Part shown: positions 10,884 to 21,860 of the stretch, in pieces
Position numbering within the stretch: the stretch's first letter is position 1
How the letters are laid out: every line of letters begins with the position of its first letter
Origin: Welwitschia mirabilis
Taxonomy: Eukaryota > Gnetophyta > Gnetopsida > Welwitschiales
Direction of reading: 5' to 3'
Length of the DNA: 64,000 nt
Assembly: GCA_051453625.1 (NCBI GenBank)
Contig: JBOZIK010000001.1
Coordinates: 70,701,323 to 70,765,322 of the forward strand
The notes under the pieces: generated by a model
Told to the model about the DNA's origin: nothing
Database searches by the model: none
The model's input: only the letters and a program-made list of their open reading frames with translations
Made by a program: the position numbers and the translations under genes

Positions 10884-12131
10884 TTATATTCCAATGCTAA
10901 TTTGTATGTATTTGATAGGGTATTTTGAAAAATTTTACAGGATATTTATAAAGGTTTAGATATAATTTTGATGATTATGGAGAATTAATGGGATGATCAT
11001 GAAAAAATAGAACTCTTAGCATATTTGGAGGTATTTTAGGCATATCCTGATACTTAGTGTTTGGAAGAAAAGACCAATGATGTATAAGGAATATTTTCTC
11101 TTATCTAGAATATTTAAGAAGACTATTGTCCTATGTGTTATTCCAACAATAGACATAGAACACTACCACTGTTAGTGACTAAAGTTGTAGGGTTGACTGC
11201 GAAGTTAAAATATAATGACTCACTTGTTATTGAGACATTGTCCCTATTATTATCCAAATCACAGGAATAAAAACAACCATTTTCTATTAATAAAATGAAT
11301 TATCTTTTATAATGGGGTCATGTGCCTCATCTAAACTATTATTATTTCTTCTCCAACTTCTATGGTTTTAGTTCTAGAACTTTAAATTAAAATTATAAAT
11401 ACCCTTTTTTCCTTATTTTTAATTCATCTTTTGTAGTAGATATTCTTATTATAGGATATTGAAGGATATGAGGTCCATCCATATCTATATAGAGAAGTCT
11501 TCCTTGATGTTAGGCTGTGTATCCTCCATTGAGGTGCTTGTACTTTCTTTTTAAGTCGATTGTAATTTGTAATTAATATAAAGATATATTTTTACTTCTA
11601 TTATGTAAAGATACCTTATGGTTTAAGTTGATTATGATTCTGTGATGGCTTTATAGTTTATCTAGATCATAAGGGAAGCTTAGTTTAGATTTTATATTAT
11701 ATTTATTTCATTCAACATTTTATTTGCATTTATTTATATTTTTTTATATATATCGTATAGCTTATACTAGCTAGGAATAAGTGATACTCTTCCTAATTGA
11801 TCTATGTTATAAGGGTTGATTCTTGAGACAAAAGGACTAGAATTCAAATAGACTTATTACACTTTCATTTCATCTATTTGCATTTAATCATTATTCATCT
11901 TGCATTACATTTACATTATTTCTTACTTTCATTTACTAAAAATGAAAAATACTAAAAATACTTTCTTGAAATCAATTTTCTAACTTCTATCCTAGTGCCT
12001 TTAATGGATTACAACATTCAAGTTAACTCCTATCTACAATAGAGTGTGTATATGTATGTGTTTTTATAAGTATTTATAATTTACAATATTTACTAAAGGA
12101 CTTCAAAATTGCATAAATTCAGACTTCAACA
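10884..12131 (+). repeat. 3' LTR of element A (complete, 1248 bp)
   Basis: Starts after the polypurine tract and ends ...TTCAACA. The last 870 bases align with 1-823. Its first 60 bases (AATTTGTATGTATTTGATAG then GGTATTTTG) match the start of the B LTR (minus strand, 27096 downward). An LTR-borne copy of the palindromic motif is visible near 11240-11275. Its length equals that of the C 3' LTR. Confidence 0.75.
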
Positions 12132-12402
12132 TTAGTCATCCTAAAAAGCTTCCTCACCATTAATGTCTTTTATTTCTAATATTAATTTTTGAATGAAATC
12201 TATGTTTTAAATTTTTTATATCATAAGTTTAATAAGCGATTATTTTTGTTTAAAATATATAGATCCTTCTCTCTTATGTTGTTAATATATTTTGTAAAGT
12301 AAAAGTATTATTTGAACATATCTTTTATTACCAATTGATTCCTTCAAAAAATGCATACTTATACTTTATGATTTATCAATTGGTTTTTTTATGGTTTGGT
12401 TC

Positions 12403-12431
12403 TCTCTCTTTTTTTTTTTTTAAAAAAAAAA
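12403..12431. repeat. T-run / A-run inverted tract
   Basis: A short TC-rich stretch leads into about 13 T followed by about 10 A, a simple self-complementary tract within element D. An A-rich GAAA-type simple repeat follows at about 12870-12925 and abuts the small gap. Confidence 0.6.
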
Positions 12432-12925
12432 GCATAATGTAATAACTATGTTGGAATATTTATCTTTTTAGCATAAGGATAAATGAAAATCAAAGAAAAC
12501 TATTGTTTTACTTAAATAAATTAATTTAGTTGGCCCTTGTACTTGATGGAGTGTCCAACACTTGCCCTTATGTTAATGTAATTATTTAATAGTCTCTTTT
12601 TTGACATCTATTAACTTGATTTAATTTTAGTTTTTATTATGTAGTATGTTTAAGAACTTAAATATTTTACAATTTATGGATAATTAATTGGATTTTAACT
12701 AATTAAAAGGAATTTAAAATCCTATGAACTTTCATTCTAGCAGAGGAAAATTTTCTTAATTAAGGTATTCATATTATCTGCTTTGTCACTTCATCAACTT
12801 TATTTTCATTAAGGCTTTAAGTTAATAGTTCCTTGACAATGCATAAGAGTTTTTTCATATTTATCTCAAAAGAAAAAAATAAAGAAAGAAAGAAAAAAAA
12901 GTAAAAACAAAAAGAATTATCAAAA

Positions 12926-12940
12926 NNNNNNNNNNNNNNN
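12926..12940. other. Assembly gap (15 N)
   Basis: Run of 15 N beside an A-rich simple repeat. Confidence 0.99.
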
Positions 12941-13195
12941 CTAGAGGGCTACCACAATACAAGAAAATTTACTTAATAACCTATGTATTATCTAAAAGCT
13001 CCTATCGCTTAGGATAAAAGCAAGGTTAGTGGTTTAGAAATGAACACTCTGTAATGGAAGAAATTTAATATAAAAGAAGGTACACCTCAAAGTGTGTCAA
13101 GATTATCATATTTTCAAGTATTATTAGTTTGTAGTAATCTTTTAAGTTGATGCTTGATCCTATAGCCATGATATGTTAATTCTAATTAATAAATT

Positions 13196-13876
13196 NNNNN
13201 NNNNNNNNNNNNNNNNNNNNNNNNNNNNNNNNNNNNNNNNNNNNNNNNNNNNNNNNNNNNNNNNNNNNNNNNNNNNNNNNNNNNNNNNNNNNNNNNNNNN
13301 NNNNNNNNNNNNNNNNNNNNNNNNNNNNNNNNNNNNNNNNNNNNNNNNNNNNNNNNNNNNNNNNNNNNNNNNNNNNNNNNNNNNNNNNNNNNNNNNNNNN
13401 NNNNNNNNNNNNNNNNNNNNNNNNNNNNNNNNNNNNNNNNNNNNNNNNNNNNNNNNNNNNNNNNNNNNNNNNNNNNNNNNNNNNNNNNNNNNNNNNNNNN
13501 NNNNNNNNNNNNNNNNNNNNNNNNNNNNNNNNNNNNNNNNNNNNNNNNNNNNNNNNNNNNNNNNNNNNNNNNNNNNNNNNNNNNNNNNNNNNNNNNNNNN
13601 NNNNNNNNNNNNNNNNNNNNNNNNNNNNNNNNNNNNNNNNNNNNNNNNNNNNNNNNNNNNNNNNNNNNNNNNNNNNNNNNNNNNNNNNNNNNNNNNNNNN
13701 NNNNNNNNNNNNNNNNNNNNNNNNNNNNNNNNNNNNNNNNNNNNNNNNNNNNNNNNNNNNNNNNNNNNNNNNNNNNNNNNNNNNNNNNNNNNNNNNNNNN
13801 NNNNNNNNNNNNNNNNNNNNNNNNNNNNNNNNNNNNNNNNNNNNNNNNNNNNNNNNNNNNNNNNNNNNNNNNNNNN
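13196..13876. other. Assembly gap (681 N)
   Basis: Run of 681 N inside element D. Open frames across it are not real. Confidence 0.99.
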
Positions 13877-14660
13877 TTATTATTTTCATTCATTATATTC
13901 AAACAAAACCATGATGTTTCACTAATTGTGATTTATGTATCTTTAATTGAAAATAAAATACTACTAATAAGTGATTAAATTCGAATAAAATATGTTCTAA
14001 CGTAATGTGTTTTTTTCTATTTATTAACTTAGACACTTTAAAACTTGTTAACTACAATTTTTCTATTTATTATAGGACCATATCATTAGATTAATTATTC
14101 TAATCTTTCAAAAATGATTTGCTTTCCTTTTTATTTTAAATAACGTATCAAGTTTTGAGTGATTATGATTTAAGCCCTAGGTAGTTCAATGTTTTTTTTC
14201 ATGATTCTTTAGATTGCTTTGGCTTATTTTCTTTTTATTTCTTATTTTATGCTTATCTGTCTTTATCTGAAACTTTATCTCTTATTCTTAATGCATCTTT
14301 TGCAATCTTTTAAATGCTAAAGGTTTTTATTATTAATCTACTAGTTTTTTTAGATTGTTAACAAACATATGACTCTAGCAAAAGATTTATTTATATGGAG
14401 CTTTCAAGAAGTAATCCATTAAATATTTTAAAAATAAGTTTTTATGTAGAATTACATTTATCATAAATGCAAATCATATCTTTAGATTTCATGCTTATGG
14501 TTTTGTAATGATTATTTTGAATAACATATTACTCAAAAATAAATAAGATACAATTTATGATTAATAATGTAATTATATTAATGTATTAGTTTTTATCTCC
14601 TATTCAAGTTAACTAGATTCTACATTTTTTCATTTTCTTTGTTAAGAATTAAAAATGTTT

Positions 14661-14740
14661 AATAAGGGGCTATGTTAAATGGCCAATTTGGACATATTTA
14701 ATGGTGGTTTTGTGAAGGTGTTTCTAAGTATTTTTGACAT
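14661..14740 (+). other. Polypurine tract and start of the D LTR
   Basis: AATAAGGGGC (14661-14670) then TATGTTAAATGG. The C element reads AAGTAGGAGGCTATGTTATG at the matching place on the minus strand. Sequence before it (TTGTTAAGAATTAAAAATG) also resembles C (TTGTTAAGGATTGATAAG). Similarity to known LTRs fades after about 70 bases. Confidence 0.5.
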
Positions 14741-15649
14741 CAGTAATAACCCACTTGGATACTTTTACATTTCGAAGGTAAAAGATCAAAGTTAAGCATA
14801 ATTTAAATCAAAATTACGTACCTATAAAGCATTTGATAAAGTAGTAGAGAAAAAAGAATTATAAGACAAAGTTTTAAAGCATGAAATAGTAGAAAATAAA
14901 ATAGTGGAGGATAAAGCACTAAAGAACAAAGAGGTTAGATTCCACTTATCTTTAGATTCTACCTACTAATAGAAGATAAAGCATTGGAGGATGAAACTAG
15001 ATGGATGATGAACATAAGTTTTGTTTTCTAGTTAAAATTGTAGTGTAATGGCTTAAAACTATATTTTAGATAAAAATGTAAAAAAACTATTTTAAGTTTA
15101 TTCTTTAATTGAGTTGATCCACCATCTAAAGTTCTATAAATCCTTCTATAAATCCCATTTCCTCATATTTCTTTTGGCATCAAAGTTTTTATTACATTTG
15201 AATAACTTGAGTAAGAAGATCCATTTTCTTTTGAAAAGGACTACATTAGTATTAGAGTATGTATCCTCTAATAAGGAGTTGTTACCTATAACTAGATGCA
15301 TTGAGGCACATTTTGTTAATGTTGATAAAGTATACTTCTTTCCCAAATTATATCTCTTCTATTCTTTATAATTTATGTTAATGTAAATTTAATACTCTTA
15401 TTAGATTATATTAAATATTAATATAGAGTATGAACTTAAGTAATAACAAGTTTGTAAAGACATTAGTTAATTCCATTTAGGATTTGCATTTCCATTCCAT
15501 TAAATTTTCACTTCCATTTTCATTCATTTCATTTCATTTCATCATGTGACATTGTTTATTTTTATAAATTCTTCTCTCCTCTTCTCTTTCTATTCTAAAG
15601 AATCATGTCTTCTTGTAACACTCCAATTTTCACAACTGCAAACTTTAAA
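14741..15649. other. Unassigned AT-rich stretch
   Basis: No convincing coding sequence. The open frames at 15114-15371 (+) and 15146-15346 (-) overlap, match no family I recognise, and lack supporting context. A short ATTTC-type repeat lies at about 15520-15545. Part of the right side could be leader of the gypsy LTR at 15668. Confidence 0.4.
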
Positions 15650-15667
15650 CTAGCTTTGATACCAAAA
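15650..15667 (-). other. Primer binding site, tRNA-iMet type
   Basis: Minus strand TTTTGGTATCAAAGCTAG directly after an LTR end in TTACA. The usual plant site is TGGTATCAGAGC. One base of the core differs (G to A). Confidence 0.65.
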
Positions 15668-17527
15668 TGTAACTCCTCTTCTTTTAAGACTAGAAGATGT
15701 TACTTTTGAAAATGTAACACCCAACTTTTTAAAAACCAAAAAAATGTTACTTTACTTAATATGGCCTTTTCTCCTAAATGCAATTAATGTTACTTATTTT
15801 AAAAGTATCCTAGAATAATAATCACTAATTCAAAATAATTAAAATTATGGAAAGTATTCTCATAATCATAATAATTACAAGATATTCTTTTGATAAATAC
15901 GAAAGTAACATCCAAGAAAATTTCTTTGTAAAATAAACTATTATAACAAATTCTTAATTAACCAACAATTAGGAATATTTAAAAAGTAGCTTGTATATAA
16001 GAAAACATTATTTATACAAGATCAAGATTCATTCCTCAAGAGTTACAAGACATCACATAGAAACTCAAATACATTATCTCTAAAATACAAGATCATAATA
16101 ATTTAACTCCTATACTAGGCTCATTAGTGCATGATGTTTTAAAAAATGTAAATCATATAAAAGATACTTATCTTTTTACTTCATTTGCCTCATTCCTTCA
16201 AGCTTTTCTGCATAACACACATGGTGTAAGAGATGTACCTCCATAGTTCCTAGTATGGTCCATGGAAAGGTTTAAGATAAAGAGTTTTTAAGATCAGAAA
16301 GTGATCCTCAAGAACATAAAATGACCAAAACCTCATATAAAATACAACAATTAAGGTACAAATATCTAAGTCTTAGTAAATACAAAATATCTGATGAATA
16401 GTTATATCTTATTAGAGGGTTGTCAAATACCCATTGTCTAGAGGATCATTCTTATGGCTAATAGAAACCTTTCAAGTGGGATAAACCCTTGAAGCCACAA
16501 AACATCATGTCATGCAACAACTAGATGGATAATCATCCTAATCACTCTAATAGCCATTCATGTAATTAGTAGGATCCCTTTATGTGACACAGCCCCTAAA
16601 GTTGCATGATTCAGTTACTTAGGAAAGTTTTAAACATAGTAAAGAAATCACAACCAAGATATTTTATGCATAAGAAATATATTTGCCTAGGACATATAAA
16701 AGGATGCAAGAACCAATTAGAACATACAAAAAAATAGATGGATGTGCACGAACCATACATAAGACAAAAGTAGATCATAGAACCATATGAAAACAAAATG
16801 AGAAACCGTAGAACCATTTGAGAAATTTTATGAAAGCCAAGAACCATACAAGAAAGAAATGAAAGACCATAAGACTATACCAATTTTAAGAAGAAAATCA
16901 AGATCTTTTAAAGGTTGTAAGGCTTCAAGGCTTCTCTAGGCTCTGGGATTTAGTAGTGAAGGAATTGTTAAACAAATAAAACTAAAGGAAAAGGAGGAAA
17001 AGGGATCCTATTTATAACTAAGATTTGATGGAGTGCAAAGAGTTACAAGAATATGCAAACAAAATAAAAGTTAATAAAGATTCCATGAACGTGAAGACAA
17101 AACATTATGAAGGGGGTTGGTTAAGGTGGAAAAAGTTGATAAAGATTCTATGCATGTGAAGAAAAAACATCATGAATGAGGGTGGTTAAGTGATGGGGAT
17201 TACATTACCTTGTTAGGCCATAGGGAAAATAATAAATAACAATTATTCTTGACATAATTAGCAATTAATAAATGAGACATTAATAGTAAAAATAAAATAT
17301 TAAATAACATGATAGCAATTTCTATAAAATTTACAAATAATAAGTAAGCACCTCTACTCAAAATAATTTCAATTTCAAATCCATAACTTATAGGTATTTG
17401 CAAAAATGGACAATCAAATGAATAAAGTTAAAGCACAAAATAATAATTAAGAAAACATTATAATTTAAGTTATTTATAAAAATATTTTAAACTTAAATGT
17501 TGATTGATTAAAATGTGGGATGTAACA
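15668..17527 (-). repeat. LTR of a Ty3/gypsy-type element (about 1860 bp), isolated
   Basis: On the minus strand it begins TGTTACATCCC and ends near GGGTGTTACA..TTACA, the TGTAACACCC-type termini common in plant Ty3/gypsy (Del/Tekay-like) LTRs. It is preceded by a polypurine tract and followed by a primer binding site. No gag or pol relic was found on either side, so it is a solo LTR or the shared LTR of a lost tandem. Interior open frames (for example 16611-16847 and 17200-17403, minus) look like chance. Confidence 0.55.
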
Positions 17528-17547
17528 TTTCTCCATCCCTTAAAACA
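17528..17547 (-). other. Polypurine tract before the gypsy LTR
   Basis: Minus strand TGTTTTAAGGGATGGAGAAA, next to TGTTACATCCC. Together with CGAGAATAAAAT upstream it recalls the usual 3' end of Del/Tekay elements (GAGGACGAAAT..TTAAGGGGGGGAGA then TGTAACACCC). Confidence 0.6.
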
Positions 17548-19489
17548 TTTTATTCTCGAATATTGAACAAAAAAGTTTAATTCTCCACTAGAGTACATTT
17601 ATTTCAAATTTTCAAGTAGCTTCTTACTTGTAATTGGTAAAACTTCAAATGTACAGTTAAGTTAAATATCCACTTATTACTTATCTAACCATAGATATTA
17701 GATTTCTATACTACGATCTTAATACAAATCCATCTCTAAAGAACTTCAAATAACTTGCTATGATAAATAAGATTTTGTCAACCAATTCTTTCTTTAATGC
17801 CATCTAAATTATTAAACAAGGTGGAATGTTATCCTCAAAAATTGTTAATTGATAATATTAATCTTTTTAATAATATTATTTAGCCCTTGAGTCTAGTAAT
17901 GTCAAGCCTCTATAATTTTTCTCCCTCTTCTATATCATTCTCTTATTGTCAATTGTCATTTTCTACCCCATTTAGTTGTAGGATGAAATAACACTCTTAT
18001 GTTACATGGTTTTTCATGATAAGCACATACTTCTATCAAGGTTGTCTTGCATATATATTTCAATAATTTAGGACAAACCTTTATTCACCTCTTTCTTAGT
18101 TCATTGATAGATCAAGGCCTTAGGTATAGAGTTTGGTTGGTTAATCACAAGTAAAGTAGATATTTAGAAAAGTAAAATAAGTAATAAATAATGTAATAAT
18201 AGATCTCATAATATCTAACTTATCAAGAAATTTAAATAATAGCTTTACAAGTCTAATGCATAAGTAGAGCTATTATTGAACTCCATTTTTTCTTTAAGTT
18301 TACAAACCTTTATTAACTTACTTTATACCCTATGTGCTTGATTGATATTACTTGAGAATATTTTAAGATCTAACTTGCTAGTTAAATAAGGACACTTACA
18401 TATATGGGGGAAAAAGACCTTTGATTTTTGCTATATATTATTAGCTTGTTTAAGTAAGATATGAAGTAATCCAAATTGAGAAAAAGTCATTAATTCATTT
18501 GAACCATTATTTTAGTGATACTTTAATACAGAAATAATTTTTTAATTACTTAATTTAATATAATTTTCAAGGTTAAAAACCTTTAAGTTATTACATATAA
18601 TTTGTATTTTACTAATAACACATGTAAAAAAGCATATAGAATATTCATATGATTAACGAGCCATTCATGTTATATTAAATACAATACTAAAAATTTTAAA
18701 AGTCTTAACCTCATCATTTTGCAAAGTATAATTTTAAATGTATGCTTTATTAAATCTTCTTTCTTATTAAATATTATTTATAAAACCCATTTTGTATTTA
18801 ATATTTAATTTTTTATAATGATATTACTTATTATTAGGTTTTAATCTTATGTGTATAAAAAACTTTAACTTCCATTTCATCCATCCATTAGAATAGTCAT
18901 GTCATTTTGTTAAAATATTATGATTTTCTAGATAAAGTAAATAATATCATAAAAGAATTTTTGTTTTATCTTATAATTACTCTATCTTAAATATTTTAAT
19001 ATATAATTACAATCTATGAAGTTATATTAATGTTAGAAATATAATATCATATGAATCAAAAATATGATTAATAGATTATTCAACTATCTCCATTAAATTT
19101 TTTTAAAGGTTCTAATATGATTTTTGCGTCAAAGTTATAATTATCATTATTAACAATAAACTTGAATATACTTTCATCTAGGAAAGGTAAATAGTAGTTA
19201 CATGTTAGATTATAAAATTAACATTTTTCTTATTGAATATGTAAAAATTAGTTTACTTGCACATACTCATCATAAGTTAATTTACAGCATAAGATACAAA
19301 TTATTATATTGGAATGAATATGTAGTTTCATGTTAAAGATCTAGCAATGTGTAAGCATGTTCAATAGAGTTATAAGATGATCATTGTGATCACAATAAGA
19401 AATTATTAATTCCTAAATTATAAGTTTTATAAATTTTGATAAAAACAGAAATTTGTAGCTAGTCATAAGAAACATACCCAAGATTCATA
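17548..19489. other. Unassigned AT-rich stretch
   Basis: No coding region, repeat unit or LTR could be recognised on either strand. It should hold the 3' end of element B if B is complete, but no copy of the B LTR was found here. Very AT-rich throughout. Confidence 0.4.
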
Positions 19490-19800
19490 GCTTATCATAA
19501 GAAGAGGGATTCATAAGAGTTGATTAGAAGAATAAGAACCCATAAGAATAAGAACAAGAACTAAGGCATCTTCCTTTAACGTGAAGTCCATAAATATGGG
19601 AATGCCTTACGATTAAATGAATCCAATCTTATCACTATAAAATGCAAAAGTATGAATAATAGTCATGAAAATTTCATTAAAAAACACAAACGTCAAGTTT
19701 AAAAGATGATTAAGTGATATCATAACATCCACTAAAGGAATAAGCTGAGAAAGAATTCAGAGAATAATAGGATGAAAGTCCTCCTCATTAAGGGAAACCT
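19490..19800 (-). other. Post-integrase region of element B
   Basis: The minus strand reads AGTGATAAGATTGGATTCA and GTTAAAGGAAGATGCCTTAG, matching element A at 3230-3420. No frame is open over a useful length. It defines the point where A and B become collinear again after the pol genes that A lacks. Confidence 0.55.
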
Positions 19801-19829
19801 CTAAAAAAAGTGCTTCCATCATGTTCAAA

Positions 19830-20900
19830 GTTGTATCAAAAGATTTTTCATATAGTTTTAACTTTTGTCTATTAACTTTCTGAATCTTCTTAGTCTCTAA
19901 GTTAGAAATCTCAATAGAGCCATTATAATATAATCTCTCTATAAGATAAGGACCTAATCATTTAGAGTTCAACTTGTTGTTTAAAAGATGTATTATAGAC
20001 TATATAAAAGGACAAGTTATCTAGGTTCAAATTTTTTACAAAGTAACTTTCTATCATGTTTGAACTTAGCTTGGGCTTTGCGGATTAATTGATAATGTAT
20101 AGAATAAGTACAATTTTTATCAAGGTGATCTAATTAGGCTAATATATGTTTAAGATTTTCATGAAGGTCTACAAGATTAAGTTAATAAGAATCACGATAA
20201 GAGTTATAACATGCATCAACAAGTAAAACACAAAATTTTTCATACATAAGTTCATAAGGTGAAAAACCAAGATAATTATGCTAACTTATATAGTAAGCCC
20301 AAAGAAAATCATTAAGATAAAGACAATTCTTGTAACACTTTCTTAATTTCTCTATTTGCATTTTCAGTTTGATCATTAGTTTAAGGATGATAAGCATAAC
20401 CTACTCTATGTTCTACTCTAACGGATAAAAGAAGTTTCCTAAGACTTTAATTTATAAAATTATTTCCTTTATCATTAATAATACCGCTAGAAAAACCAAA
20501 TCATTAAGAAACATTAGTTCTAAGAAAAGTACAAAGAATTTAGAAACCATTCAAAGAAGTAGGGATAGATTCAACCCTTTCAGTAACATAATCTATAGTC
20601 ATTAAAATGTAATTTTTATCTTGAGAAGGTGGGTGAATAGGGCCTATAAAATCAATTTCTTAATAATAAAAAGGTTTACATTTAAGAATGGCTCTAAGAG
20701 AAATCTCTCAAGCATGAATAAGGCTAGCATAATGTAACAAGGATCACACCTTTTATAAAAACNNNNNNNNNNNNNNNAAAGAGTAGGTCAGTACAAATCA
20801 GACTGAAGAATTTTTATAGCCATTTTCTATCCACTAAAATGACCTCCACAAATACCACCATGACAAAGATGAAGGATATCATTTTTTCCCAGTTAGACAT
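19830..20900 (-). pseudogene. Integrase relic of element B
   Basis: The zinc-binding region reads CHGGICGGHFSG..MAIKILQSDLY (about 20885-20800; usual CHSS.YGGHFG..KTA.K.LQSGFYWPT). The core begins EIDFIGPIHPPSQDKNYIL (about 20660-20600), then MTIDYVTERVES, INDKGNNFIN (usual SDGGTHF, second Asp present) and YAYHP.TNDQTENANREIK (about 20400-20350, Glu present). The DDE-type residues are therefore still visible. The C-terminal part GPYLIERLYYNGSIEISN..TKKIQKVN (about 19975-19880) matches the Athila ending GPF.V....PYGAVEI.N...KVNGQRLK. Stops and a 15-N gap break the frame. The enzyme would insert cDNA into the genome. Confidence 0.85.
20763..20777. other. Assembly gap (15 N)
   Basis: Run of 15 N inside the integrase relic. 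Confidence 0.99.
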
Positions 20901-21030
20901 ATATTTTTACATATTTTGATCTTTACACCTATGATATAGATATGGTTCTATCCATTCATAATTACCTATTCTATGGAGAAAGGATTTTTGTTAATTATAA
21001 ATCCAATATTATGGTGTTTTAATGGTAACA

Positions 21031-21130
21031 NNNNNNNNNNNNNNNNNNNNNNNNNNNNNNNNNNNNNNNNNNNNNNNNNNNNNNNNNNNNNNNNNNNNNN
21101 NNNNNNNNNNNNNNNNNNNNNNNNNNNNNN
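21031..21130. other. Assembly gap (100 N) flanked by identical 44-base copies
   Basis: Bases 20987-21030 and 21131-21174 are identical (beginning TTTGTTAATTATAAATCC). Exactly 100 N separates them, the usual placeholder size. The simplest reading is that two contig ends overlap and were not merged. Confidence 0.95.
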
Positions 21131-21179
21131 TTTGTTAATTATAAATCCAATATTATGGTGTTTTAATGGTAACAAGGTA

Positions 21180-21549
21180 ATTAACAATGTTAGCATATAA
21201 AAAAGGAGGATGAGTAGAAGATATAGTAAAACGTTGTTCATCTAGAAAAGAATAATCAATAACATAATCATCAAGAGGAGAAGAAAGACAAGGAAAAATG
21301 TTAGAAATGCAATTATGTTTGCTTCCTTTATTAATGATAGTCAAGTTAAATTTTTTAATGAGGATGATTCATCTAATCAATCTAGCATTTGAATCTTTCT
21401 TAGTCATAAGGTATCGAATCATAGCATGGTTGGTATAAACATTCATATGAAATCCTAAAAGGTAATGTCTAAGAATATTAAGGCAAAAGATGATTCCTAC
21501 CATTTCTTTCTCTATAGTAGTATAATTCATTTGAGTTCTAGATAATATA
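21180..21549 (-). pseudogene. RNase H relic of element B
   Basis: The minus strand reads YTTIEKEMVGIIFCLNILRH then YLLGFHMNVYTNHAMIRYL, ARLIRWMILIKKFNLTI and NKGSKHNCISNIFPCLSS. This matches the usual Ty3/gypsy RNase H (YATTEKELLAIVFA..KFR.YL.G....YTDHAAL.YL...K...RLIRWML.LQEFDL.I.DK.G..N.VADHLSR). The open piece 21153-21344 is the C-terminal part, including a DDYVIDYSFLDEQ stretch that links RNase H to integrase. The enzyme would remove RNA from the cDNA hybrid. Confidence 0.85.
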
Positions 21550-21860
21550 NNNNNNNNNNNNNNNNNNNNNNNNNNNNNNNNNNNNNNNNNNNNNNNNNNN
21601 NNNNNNNNNNNNNNNNNNNNNNNNNNNNNNNNNNNNNNNNNNNNNNNNNNNNNNNNNNNNNNNNNNNNNNNNNNNNNNNNNNNNNNNNNNNNNNNNNNNN
21701 NNNNNNNNNNNNNNNNNNNNNNNNNNNNNNNNNNNNNNNNNNNNNNNNNNNNNNNNNNNNNNNNNNNNNNNNNNNNNNNNNNNNNNNNNNNNNNNNNNNN
21801 NNNNNNNNNNNNNNNNNNNNNNNNNNNNNNNNNNNNNNNNNNNNNNNNNNNNNNNNNNNN
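21550..21860. other. Assembly gap (311 N)
   Basis: Run of N between the RT and RNase H relics of element B. Confidence 0.99.

Larger units (their letters stand above)
1..12131 (+). mobile_element. Element A: non-autonomous LTR retrotransposon (Ty3/gypsy-related), 5' end outside window
   Basis: Bases 1-823 and 11260-12131 are diverged direct repeats, read as the 5' LTR (truncated) and the 3' LTR. A degenerate tRNA-Asp-type primer binding site follows the first, and a G-rich polypurine tract (10875-10883) precedes the second. Between them are a leader, an acidic ORF (1495-2690), an untranslated 3' region, and a nested minus-strand LINE. No protease, RT, RNase H or integrase was found in the A-derived part. 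A block at 3230-3420 matches the region that follows the integrase in element B (19490-19660, opposite strand), so A passes from the ORF to the post-pol UTR without pol. LTRs and leader resemble those of B and C. The inference is a LARD-like non-autonomous element depending on B-type relatives. Confidence 0.75.
12132..14740 (+). mobile_element. Element D: 3' part of a relative of A, interrupted by A
   Basis: Sequence right after the A 3' LTR is similar to internal A sequence at about 2610-2880. Examples are CCTAAAAAGC, TTTAATAAGCGATTAT against TTTTAATAAGAGATTAT, and CCAATTGATT..CTTCAAAAA against CCAATTGATTTTACTCAAAAA. The order is the same up to a polypurine tract (14661-14670) and the start of an LTR (TGTTAAATGG, 14673). 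This is what is expected if A inserted into the ORF region of a D copy whose 5' half lies left of the window. Two gaps (12926-12940, 13196-13876) lie inside. The D LTR seems cut at about 14740. Confidence 0.5.

Noticed and set aside
13173-13925. Open frames of over 230 codons at 13173-13925
   Set aside because: They consist of N from the 681-base gap.
15114-15371. 85-codon plus frame and its 66-codon antisense partner
   Set aside because: No family resemblance, no neighbouring signals, AT-rich composition, both strands open.
16611-17403. Two minus frames of 78 and 67 codons inside the gypsy LTR
   Set aside because: LTRs do not code in this group, and the sequences are hydrophobic and without motif.
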